IMG/VR virus record: IMGVR_UViG_3300031218_000306
Location: 1-25,772 of that record
Length of the DNA: 25,772 bases
Reading direction: 5' to 3' (one strand)
Source: a virus
Under the pieces are notes generated by a model. That model worked only from the letters and a program-made list of their open reading frames with translations. It was not told where the DNA came from and made no database searches. The position numbers were made by a program, and so were the translations under genes. Positions 8,586-15,959 of this stretch are shown here, piece after piece (the stretch's first letter is position 1; every line of letters begins with the position of its first letter).

Positions 8586-9565
8586 GTGAGCGCCTCGAGC
8601 CCGAACTGCGCCTCGTCGATCTCCGAAGCCGTCCAGGCGACCCCGGTTGCGGGGTTCACGTCCCAGAAGAACCGGACAGCGCCAAGCGCGTCCTCGATAT
8701 CGACAGGCGATCCCAGCAGATCCGCACCGGCCCGGCCGTCGAAACGCTGAACCGGAGAGGCTCCGCTCCTGAACGCGGCCGCGACAAACGACACCCCGAA
8801 GATCGCGGTGTCGGCAGGCAACGCGGGCGTGTCGGCGAGATTGAACACATGCGCCTGTCCTACTTTGCTCGCGACCATGGCATCCGCGACATCCGCAAAC
8901 GCGGTGCCCGAGATGCTGGCGACCGACCCTGTGAACGCCGCGGGCGTGCCGTCGGAGACCAGAGGCAGGGTGTGCAGCCTGAATCCGAGGGTCGGAACAT
9001 CCGCGACGATCAGCTCGGCCCATGGCACATTGTAGAAGTCGTTGGTCCGGTCCGAACAGCCCTCAACGCGCAGGGAGGCCACGAGTTCCGATGTCCCCGG
9101 CTTGAGCGCGCCCTCGTGCACGAATTGCAGGATCCCGTCGATATAGGCCAGAAAGACCCCGTCCGGATCGCCGATCTTCACATACATATCGATGCTGGCC
9201 GCGCCGAAGACCGGGAAAGCTTCCTCGAGACCGGCATGGGTGCGAAACCACAACGTCTCGTCGGCCTGCGATCCGGTAGTCGGATTCCAGAGACCGCAGA
9301 TCACGTTGCCATCGGCATCCTCGAGCCCGAGGATCCAGGACGGTCCGTCATGCGCGCTAGCGCTCTGCCGCGACAGAACGCGCGCGTGCAGCCAGACGCC
9401 GTTCGTCGGCGTGAACCCGAGACGCGCGCGCGTCGGATAGAGAACCGCGTTGCCCACGCGCGAGTTGGGGCCGCTTTCCGTCAGGTCGGTGTATCTGATG
9501 AGCGCTGACAGCGCCGGCAGCTCGGTGAAGCCGTCGAACTCGCTCGTTGCCGCAAGAATAGTCAT
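8582..9565 (-). CDS. Phage tail protein, possible lectin-like (concanavalin fold) domain
   Basis: A 327-residue protein without an enzyme motif. The N-terminal half (about 1-200) is a run of beta-strand-like segments such as GVWLHARVLSRQS, GNVICGLWNPTTGSQ and SIDMYVKIGDPDGVFLAYID. This is the sort of pattern seen in jelly-roll lectin domains of phage tail proteins. The C-terminal half is also beta-rich (FWDVNPATG). ATG 9565 overlaps the stop of the preceding small gene (ATGA), with GGGAGA upstream. Its position after the tail tip and fibre genes suggests a receptor-binding or fibre component. The lectin reading is by general pattern only. Confidence 0.7.
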   Translation of the reverse strand: MTILAATSEFDGFTELPALSALIRYTDLTESGPNSRVGNAVLYPTRARLGFTPTNGVWLHARVLSRQSASAHDGPSWILGLEDADGNVICGLWNPTTGSQADETLWFRTHAGLEEAFPVFGAASIDMYVKIGDPDGVFLAYIDGILQFVHEGALKPGTSELVASLRVEGCSDRTNDFYNVPWAELIVADVPTLGFRLHTLPLVSDGTPAAFTGSVASISGTAFADVADAMVASKVGQAHVFNLADTPALPADTAIFGVSFVAAAFRSGASPVQRFDGRAGADLLGSPVDIEDALGAVRFFWDVNPATGVAWTASEIDEAQFGLEALT

Positions 9566-9753
9566 TGAAACGTCTCCCGTTGGTTTTTGGCCACCCCGAC
9601 AGGATCGCCATCAGTGACATTGCCGGGCGGCTGCCCCCGCCACTGCGCCAGGGCGCCGGCCTGATTGGCGTCGATCCAGGCTCCGGGGAACTGTTGGACG
9701 TTCACATCGATCTCGTCGCCGGACAGGAACAGGGCGGTGAACAACAGCGGCAT
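9562..9753 (-). CDS. Small phage protein of unknown function (63 residues)
   Basis: A 63-residue frame starting MPLLFTALFLSG and containing VQQFPGAWIDANQAGALAQW. It fits exactly between its neighbours: ATG 9753 shares a base with the preceding stop (TGATG) and its own stop overlaps the next start (ATGA). This perfect coupling is the main evidence that it is a real gene. The N-terminus is mildly hydrophobic, but no clear membrane helix or motif is seen. It may be a small fibre-assembly or structural component. Confidence 0.65.
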   Translation of the reverse strand: MPLLFTALFLSGDEIDVNVQQFPGAWIDANQAGALAQWRGQPPGNVTDGDPVGVAKNQRETFQ

Positions 9754-10475
9754 CAGATCACCGCGCCGCGCAATGTGACGGCCGTGCCCGCGACGGATGC
9801 CTCGGCCGGGGCTGCGAACGAGGACGCGACGAACCGCACGACCGATCCGGCGTCGATCCGCACCGGATCCGGCGATGTGGTCGAGAACGTGACCACGCCG
9901 GTGCTGGACACACCGATCGTGCTGACCGATAGCCCGTCGACCGTGACATCCACCGACCACGCGGCGTCGGGCGGCACATCGACATGCCCGACCGCGCCTT
10001 TAAGGCTCGCCGGCAGAAGCACATCGCGCGGCATCACCAGTTTTCCGATGACGTCGCCCGGGCCGGGTGTGGCCATGGACACGAACCCGAAATCGTAGAT
10101 CTCGCGCGCGGCCGGCTGAACACCACCGCCGGAGAGATAGAGGATCCGCTGATCGCCGGGCTCGACTGTCGTTTCGCCGGCACCACCGGCGCGCGTGATG
10201 ACGGCCACGGCATCCGCGTCGTTGCGCACGAGGACAAGTCGCTTAACGGCCGGGAAGGCAACCGTGACCCCGGCGCCGGGCGCGCCTGTCAGCACGAGCC
10301 GCACGAGACCGAGCGCCTGCGCGGACGGCACGGTGATGATGCCGCCGGCACTGACATCCAGGATACCCGATTCCGTGATGGCGAGATCGAGCGCATCGAA
10401 GGCGGCGTTCGCGGTGACCTCCTTCTGGTCCTGCGATGCCTGGATATGGGCAATGGAGAGATTGGGCGTGCTCAT
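9753..10475 (-). CDS. Phage tail protein with DUF2793-like N-terminus
   Basis: A 240-residue protein. The start, MSTPNLSIAHIQASQDQKEV followed by TANAAFDALDLA, is the signature of tail proteins related to DUF2793 found in Rhodobacterales phages and gene transfer agents. The rest is glycine- and valine-rich beta structure (GGIITVPSAQALG, RILYLSGGG), as in fibre proteins. The ATG at 10475 directly follows the stop of the large tail tip gene with no gap, and its AGGAG binding site lies inside the end of that gene. It probably attaches to the tail tip and contributes to host contact. Confidence 0.8.
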   Translation of the reverse strand: MSTPNLSIAHIQASQDQKEVTANAAFDALDLAITESGILDVSAGGIITVPSAQALGLVRLVLTGAPGAGVTVAFPAVKRLVLVRNDADAVAVITRAGGAGETTVEPGDQRILYLSGGGVQPAAREIYDFGFVSMATPGPGDVIGKLVMPRDVLLPASLKGAVGHVDVPPDAAWSVDVTVDGLSVSTIGVSSTGVVTFSTTSPDPVRIDAGSVVRFVASSFAAPAEASVAGTAVTLRGAVI

Positions 10476-13400
10476 TCATGTCTCCTGCACTGGGGCGACC
10501 AAGGGGGCGATCACTGTGGCCGTGGCGGGAAAACCGCGCCCGACCGCCGCGCTGATCTGGTGGACGCGCAGGGTGAGCGTGCCCGGCACCGCGCCGAAAT
10601 CGGCCTCCGCGTCCTCTGCTGTGTAGAGCACCTGCGGCGTGGCACTCTCCAGCACCCGGATCACCTCGCCACCTGCACCCAGCACGTCCACCTCATAGGC
10701 CTCCGCCGCCTCGGCGAGGGGCACGGTACCGGTGCCGTCACGCCAGTCGCCGCCGATCCGGGTGCGTCGCCGCCAGCCGATCGTGATGCCGGCGGCCGTC
10801 CACGCGCCCGCGACATGCGCCGGGGCGTAGGGCTTGAGATCGGTGCCGCGCAGGGTTTGCGTCACCGTGTCCCCCTCGTCGAACGCCTCGCCCCGGCCGA
10901 CGCCGCGATAGCGCAGCGGCTGGCCGACCAGCCCGAGGGGTTCGGTAAACAGCGCGCCCTCGTCCTCGAGCACCACGATCACCGCCCCGGCCGCATGCGC
11001 GAGCCGGGCCTCGGAGCCGCGCCGCCCGCGCAGCAGCGTCGAGAGCCGGTAGATATCATTGCCGAGCGGCGTGACATCGCGAAACTGGATCAGCTCGGCC
11101 CCGCCATCCGCATCGACCACCAGTGCTGCGTTGCGGCCATTGAGCAGCTGCAGGTCCGAGACCGATTCGAGCTGACCGTTGGGGTCGCGCAGGCGCGCCT
11201 CAACGACATTCGCCGCGTCCCATGTCCAGACCGAGCGCGGCGGGCCGAGCGGTGCCCGCAAGGTGCCGATCAGCGCGGGATCGCTGATGCGCGCCGGGAT
11301 GTCCCAGTCCGCCCCGTCGCGCGAGCGAAAGAGCGACAGGCCGGTCCACGGCCCCGCCACGCGCGGGGCGGCGAATAGATACTGCCGCGACGCCACGCCG
11401 CCGGTATCATGGCGATCGCGCAGCAGCGGGACTTGTGGCACGACCCACCGTGAGGGCACATCACCGAGCACGCCCGAGGTTTGGGCCCCGGTGCCGGTCG
11501 CGCCGATGGCCTCGGAGACATAGGCCGACCCGATATGCCGGACGCCCTTCGCGCGCAGCTCCCAGTCCGCGCCGATCTCGACCTGCGTGAGCCGCACTGC
11601 CACCTCGGAGCCGCCCGGTGCGTTGATACGTAACAGATCCGTCGGATCGAGGCGCAGAAACCCCGGCCGCAGGGCAAACTCGACCCCATCGCGCTCGATC
11701 CAGGCCGAGGCCATGAGGCGTTCGGCGATGCGTTTGGCCTCCGTGGCCTCGAGCGCCATGGGCAGTTCCACGTCGCGCTTGTCGCGCGAGCCCATCGTGG
11801 CGACGGGCTGCGAGACCCGCGTGGCGGACTGGGCGCCCTGATTGTAGTCGCCGCCCGTTCCCTGACCGGTCTCCTGGCCGGCGTCCTGATAGGTGACGGT
11901 GATACGCTCGGGCAAATCGGTCTCCTGCACGCGCTGGAGCTGCACGACGCGGCCGGTGTCGCGCGCGGGCACGAGATCGTCCGCGGTCAGAAGCGGGGCG
12001 TCAACAGCGGACCTTGCGCGCGGGACAAAGCGGATCCGGTCGTCGGACTCGACCGCGTCGAAGGAAAACGCCTGCGCCACCGGCTCTATGCCCGACCGCG
12101 CCGAGCCCTGCCGGCCGATGGCGTAGCCCCGGAATACCGGCGCGTCGATCTCGGACACGTCGATATCGGCAGGCCCAAGCCCGACGCGGGCGCAGATATC
12201 CGCAACGACGCTGCCCGGCGTCACGCCTTCTCCGGCCGTGCGGTTGAGAAACAGCCGGGTTGCGGCCGATCCGGTCTGCACATAGCCCGTGAGCGTGTCC
12301 GAGCGGGCGTCATACCCCGCGGCCTCGCCGCCGCCGAAGATGCTGCCCGCGGCGAATCCTTCGGTGAACAGGATCTCCGCGCCGGTGCGCAGATCGACCT
12401 GGCAGACCTGCGGTTCGCGATGCCACGCCATGCGCCTTCCCTCGGTGCGGGACTTCGCTATGGCCATGTTCTCCTTGCGCCTGGTGGAGAACGCAAAGAG
12501 CGACAGCCGCGTCGCCCAGATCACCCCGTCACCGGGGCGCCACTTGACCGCATACCGCCCGGCGAGCTCCCCGAGCGCGTCCGGAAACGCGAGGGCGCTG
12601 ATCCACACGAGCGCGTCATCGACGGGATCATACACAGCCCCGGCCGGCTCATATGTGAATCCGGTCGCGTCAGGGTGGATGTCGGCCGGAGAAAGCTGCC
12701 AGTGCCCGGCATTCTCGACGACAGGCTGGGGTGCGCCCGGGCGCAGGCGGAGCCGCTCGATGGGAATGGTGCTGGCCGTGCCGGTATTTGACGTGCGCAG
12801 GATCCACGCTTCGCCGAGGCCCTCGCCCACGAGACCCTGCACGATAGTCTCGACATTGGTCGGCCCCGGTCCCATGCGCGGCAGGTTGGCGAGAAACTCC
12901 ATCGTCTCCGTGAGAATGCAGCCATGGCCGCCGCCGAAGCGGCCCGAGGCGATCAGGACATCGACAGGGCCGGTCAGGCTGAGCGCGCGCATCCAGCCGA
13001 GTGTCGTGAGGGATACGAAGCCGCCTGCGTTGTTGCTCAGGCTGCTGCTGCGGCGCCCGAAGCTGTCCACGATCGCCATGGCGTCGAGATCGATCTTCAC
13101 GATCGGCTTGGTGTTGCTGATGCCCAGCTGAGTGTAGGCATACCCATCGCCGCCGATGAAGCAGTGATCGAACCTGAAATTATCCTTGTAGAGGTTCAAT
13201 GCGTCGGCCAGCGCGTCGGAAATCAGATCCTCGGGCTGTGCCTGCGCCAATTCCTCCAGCGTGCGCAGATCGAACAGCCGCAGACCGTCCGGCGACAGCA
13301 TGAGCTGGCGCTGGCGGTGCCAGTCGGTGGCCCCGTAGCTCGTCAGCACGCTGTCGAGCGCGCCGCCGGGCAGCGATGTGCTCTTGAGCGCGGGGTACGC

Positions 13401-14024
13401 CGCCCGCGCGTTGAAGGTCACCTCGGCGGTGATGTTGGGGATGCGGTTGCCGAAGTTCTCCAGCGGCAGATCCTCGAACACCAGATAGGCCAGTCCGCGA
13501 AAGGCCGGGGTGCGGCCATGGCCTTGCGTGGCCTCGATCAGCGGATCAGGCAGCTGGTCCTCGCTGCCTTCGTGGAACCGGAACTCCAGACCGGGGATCG
13601 ACACATCCGGATTGGTGCCGCGCGCGTCATGGATGAGCTTGCCATCGGCCCAGATCCGGATGAGGTCGCCGGCCGGGCCTTCGGCGAGCCCGAGCGCGAA
13701 GGAGGCGTAGTAGCCATAGGTGGTCTGACGCTGACCGCCGCCGCCCTTGCCGCCCACCTTGCGGGTCTGGCGTTCCTCGCGAATCCCGGGCGCCCAGATC
13801 ACGTTGCCAGAGGCGCGCATGGTGCCGTAGATCAGCGGGATCGGCGCGCCCCAGGCCGAGGAGGTCACCGACAGATCGCGCAGGCGCGGCCCCTCGATAT
13901 CGGGCTGGTCGGGGCCGAACAGGAGAGAGCCGACAGTCGAGCCGATCAGCCAGCCGGCCTGCCAGCCCAGCCCGAGCGCCGTGCTGCCGAGCGCGCCCGC
14001 GCCGGCGATGGCCAGCACCGCCAT
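10476..14024 (-). CDS. Large phage tail tip / host specificity protein (gpJ/GTA-like, Phage-tail_3)
   Basis: A 1182-residue protein forming the tail tip and likely determining host contact. The hydrophobic, glycine-rich N-terminus (MAVLAIAGAGALGSTALG) and the segment VTSSAWGAPIPLIYGTMRAS are typical of this family. Residues about 225-600 contain repeated strand motifs (DGLRLFDLRTLEEL, KIDLDAMAIVDSF, QVCQVDLRTGAEILF) suggesting a beta-propeller. Residues about 600-790 match the Phage-tail_3 type (TPGSVVADICARVGLG, LPERITVTYQD, KRIAERLMASAW). The C-terminus ends in a fibronectin/Ig-like strand region. ATG 14024 shares a base with the NlpC stop (TGATG). The upstream extension of the frame lies inside the NlpC gene and is rejected. 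Confidence 0.9.
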   Translation of the reverse strand: MAVLAIAGAGALGSTALGLGWQAGWLIGSTVGSLLFGPDQPDIEGPRLRDLSVTSSAWGAPIPLIYGTMRASGNVIWAPGIREERQTRKVGGKGGGGQRQTTYGYYASFALGLAEGPAGDLIRIWADGKLIHDARGTNPDVSIPGLEFRFHEGSEDQLPDPLIEATQGHGRTPAFRGLAYLVFEDLPLENFGNRIPNITAEVTFNARAAYPALKSTSLPGGALDSVLTSYGATDWHRQRQLMLSPDGLRLFDLRTLEELAQAQPEDLISDALADALNLYKDNFRFDHCFIGGDGYAYTQLGISNTKPIVKIDLDAMAIVDSFGRRSSSLSNNAGGFVSLTTLGWMRALSLTGPVDVLIASGRFGGGHGCILTETMEFLANLPRMGPGPTNVETIVQGLVGEGLGEAWILRTSNTGTASTIPIERLRLRPGAPQPVVENAGHWQLSPADIHPDATGFTYEPAGAVYDPVDDALVWISALAFPDALGELAGRYAVKWRPGDGVIWATRLSLFAFSTRRKENMAIAKSRTEGRRMAWHREPQVCQVDLRTGAEILFTEGFAAGSIFGGGEAAGYDARSDTLTGYVQTGSAATRLFLNRTAGEGVTPGSVVADICARVGLGPADIDVSEIDAPVFRGYAIGRQGSARSGIEPVAQAFSFDAVESDDRIRFVPRARSAVDAPLLTADDLVPARDTGRVVQLQRVQETDLPERITVTYQDAGQETGQGTGGDYNQGAQSATRVSQPVATMGSRDKRDVELPMALEATEAKRIAERLMASAWIERDGVEFALRPGFLRLDPTDLLRINAPGGSEVAVRLTQVEIGADWELRAKGVRHIGSAYVSEAIGATGTGAQTSGVLGDVPSRWVVPQVPLLRDRHDTGGVASRQYLFAAPRVAGPWTGLSLFRSRDGADWDIPARISDPALIGTLRAPLGPPRSVWTWDAANVVEARLRDPNGQLESVSDLQLLNGRNAALVVDADGGAELIQFRDVTPLGNDIYRLSTLLRGRRGSEARLAHAAGAVIVVLEDEGALFTEPLGLVGQPLRYRGVGRGEAFDEGDTVTQTLRGTDLKPYAPAHVAGAWTAAGITIGWRRRTRIGGDWRDGTGTVPLAEAAEAYEVDVLGAGGEVIRVLESATPQVLYTAEDAEADFGAVPGTLTLRVHQISAAVGRGFPATATVIAPLVAPVQET

Positions 14025-14485
14025 CAGACCACCCCCGGAATGCGCCAGGCCGCGCGCCGGCGCGACAGCCATGGCTCGATCAGCGGCTCCTCGAGCACGC
14101 AGCGCCGCAGCGCATGCGCGTGCAGCAGATGCGGGACACCGTGCCGCGCGGTGAGGAACCCCGCATGGCAGGGATAGCTGGTCTCGGCAAAGACCAGAAT
14201 GTCGCCGGGGCAAGAGTCGGCGAGGGGAAGCGGGTCGAGATCGACCGCAAATGCCTCCAGCAGCCTCGTGCCGGTCGCGCGTCGGTCATAGCCCGTCACG
14301 TCATGATGCGGCACGCCGAGCGCGTCGGCGACCACGATCAGCAGCCCGATGCAGTCGACACCGGCCGGCCCGCGGCCCTGATGACGCCAGCGCGCCCCGA
14401 TCCAGCGGCGTGCTTCGGTCACGATATCGTCACCGCGCATTGGCGCATCGTGCACTGGCTCTCTATCCATTGATTCACCGTGCAT
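14024..14485 (-). CDS. NlpC/P60-type phage tail tip peptidase
   Basis: A 153-residue cysteine peptidase of the phage NlpC family (TIGR02219-like), which opens peptidoglycan during DNA injection or helps assemble the tail tip. The catalytic Cys45 is in GVDCIGLL and the catalytic His107 in PCHAGFL; a His in HLLHAHA (122-125) could be the third residue. The frame starts at ATG 14485, which has GGAG 7 bases upstream and overlaps the end of the DUF2163 gene by 11 bases. ATG 14440 would lose this binding site. The gene lies between DUF2163 and the tail tip, the standard order in GTA-like tails. Confidence 0.9.
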   Translation of the reverse strand: MHGESMDREPVHDAPMRGDDIVTEARRWIGARWRHQGRGPAGVDCIGLLIVVADALGVPHHDVTGYDRRATGTRLLEAFAVDLDPLPLADSCPGDILVFAETSYPCHAGFLTARHGVPHLLHAHALRRCVLEEPLIEPWLSRRRAAWRIPGVV

Positions 14486-15338
14486 TGGGCGTCTCCGTCA
14501 GCTTGTCGGCGCCGGGCACGAAGGGATCGCCCCGGAAATTGAGCACATTGTCGAAGCGCTCGATGCAGGTAGAGAGCCGCTTGTCGCAGCCCGGATAGAT
14601 CTCGAACGCGTCGCCCGTCCCGACCGGAAATGGCGGCGGGAAGGACAGCACCAGATCACCCGTCGCCAGATCCGCGCCGCGGACCTCGATGGCCCGGCCG
14701 CTGTTCTGCCCGGATGTGAAGCGAATGACCCCGCCGGCGAACCAGTCGTCGGGTTTGTCGGTGATATCGATCGCCGCGGTGAACGACAGCGCGTCGAGCG
14801 GCGCGGTGACGAGGCCTGGCCGCGTCCATTGCGGATCGCGGATGTCCACCCCGCAGCGCGCGTCGCCGAGATCGGCGCGGCAGTCGGGCGTGTAGGGCTC
14901 GATCAGCCGCTGTGCGAGCACCTGGGACATGCCGCGCAGTTCGGTGCGCCACTGGCCCTCGCTCGACAGCATGACCTCGCCCAGCCAGCCGCGGCGCAGC
15001 CGGAGGGTGCCCTGCGACGGATCCTGCCAGTTGACCAGGAAGATCCGCACTTCGGCGCCGTCATAGAGCCCGGCGCGCAACGCGTCCGCGTCGATCCCGG
15101 CATCGTCGAGCACGCCCTCGAGATCGACATTGCCGACCGCGAGCCCGGCCTCCGAGGCCACGGCGGTGCGCGAATACCCCGCACGCGCGCGGTAGATCTC
15201 GCCGTCGACCGCGAGATCGCCATCGTGATCGGTGGCGCGAAACACCACCCCGTCGCGGCGCGCCAGCCGCCAGCAGGTGGCCAGTGTGAGCACATCGCCC
15301 TCAAGATGCGCGGCCAGTTCCGGGGAGACCGTCTTCAT
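14475..15338 (-). CDS. DUF2163/TIGR02218 tail hub protein
   Basis: A 287-residue protein of the TIGR02218 family, a baseplate hub component in gene transfer agents and related phages. Supporting segments are CWRLARRDGVVFRATDHDGD near the N-terminus, MSQVLAQRLIEPYTPDCRAD in the middle, and the C-terminal YPGCDKRLSTCIERFDNVLN. The four cysteines (CRADLGDARC and CDKRLSTC) are characteristic and may bind a metal, as inferred for the family. ATG 15338 has an AAGG site and lies 10 bases after the DUF2460 stop; the longer frame overlaps the upstream gene. The neighbours on both sides are the expected partners. Confidence 0.9.
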   Translation of the reverse strand: MKTVSPELAAHLEGDVLTLATCWRLARRDGVVFRATDHDGDLAVDGEIYRARAGYSRTAVASEAGLAVGNVDLEGVLDDAGIDADALRAGLYDGAEVRIFLVNWQDPSQGTLRLRRGWLGEVMLSSEGQWRTELRGMSQVLAQRLIEPYTPDCRADLGDARCGVDIRDPQWTRPGLVTAPLDALSFTAAIDITDKPDDWFAGGVIRFTSGQNSGRAIEVRGADLATGDLVLSFPPPFPVGTGDAFEIYPGCDKRLSTCIERFDNVLNFRGDPFVPGADKLTETPNAR

Positions 15339-15348
15339 GACATCACCT

Positions 15349-15951
15349 TCATTCGCGGATCTCCACCACGGTGATGCGGCCCCATTGCTGCATCTCGAAG
15401 GTCTCGACGGTGAGATCGGCGGCATCGGTGTCGAACCGCGCCGGCACGTCGAACTCGAAATCCGCGGTGACGGCGACGCCGGGGTCTGGCGGTGTCGAGA
15501 AGGTGATGATCCCTGTCGCGTAATCCACCGAAACCCCGGACGTGGCCTTCACACCGTCGCGATAGACCATGACCGTGCCCTCGACCGGGCGCGTGATCCG
15601 GCGTTCGTGCACGGTGCCCCCGCTGTCATAGCGTCGGACCAGTTGAAAGGCGATCTGTTCTCCGTCGCCCGTCCCAAGCAACTGTCCCGCCGCCCGGAAA
15701 TCGGTCCAGTCCTTGAAGCGAAACCCGTGCGCACGGCCGCGGCGGGCGTAGAAGAAGGCGAGGAATGCGGACACGTCGGCGCGCGAGCGGATGCCCGTGG
15801 AGACGTTCCATTCGCCGCGGGAGCCCTGCCACTGTGCCACGCGCTGCTCGCGCCCGCTCTGCGTGGCGGTAATAGCGGTCAGGAACCGCGGCCCGCCGCT
15901 GGCGCCATAGGCGATGGTGGCCGGAAACTGCACATCGTGAAAGTCGGTCAT
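15349..15951 (-). CDS. DUF2460/TIGR02217 distal tail protein
   Basis: A 200-residue protein of the TIGR02217 (DUF2460) family, the distal tail component between the tube and the hub. Typical segments are FHDVQFPATIAYGASGGP at the N-terminus, FLAFFYARRGRAHGFRFKDW in the middle and AVTADFEFDVPARFD before the C-terminus. ATG 15951 is preceded by AGGAG that overlaps the tape measure stop, indicating tight coupling. The length and position match the family. It is probably the first protein assembled on the tape measure initiator complex. Confidence 0.92.
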   Translation of the reverse strand: MTDFHDVQFPATIAYGASGGPRFLTAITATQSGREQRVAQWQGSRGEWNVSTGIRSRADVSAFLAFFYARRGRAHGFRFKDWTDFRAAGQLLGTGDGEQIAFQLVRRYDSGGTVHERRITRPVEGTVMVYRDGVKATSGVSVDYATGIITFSTPPDPGVAVTADFEFDVPARFDTDAADLTVETFEMQQWGRITVVEIRE

Positions 15952-15959
15952 CTGTGCTC

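Noticed and set aside
9984-11378. 464-codon open frame on the + strand opposite the fibre and tail tip genes
   Set aside because: Arg/His/Asp/Gly-rich antisense frame without motifs, crossing the boundary of two well-supported minus-strand genes.
12924-14177. 417-codon open frame on the + strand opposite the tail tip gene
   Set aside because: Antisense shadow of a strongly supported gene; no family features and no ribosome binding site in a sensible context.
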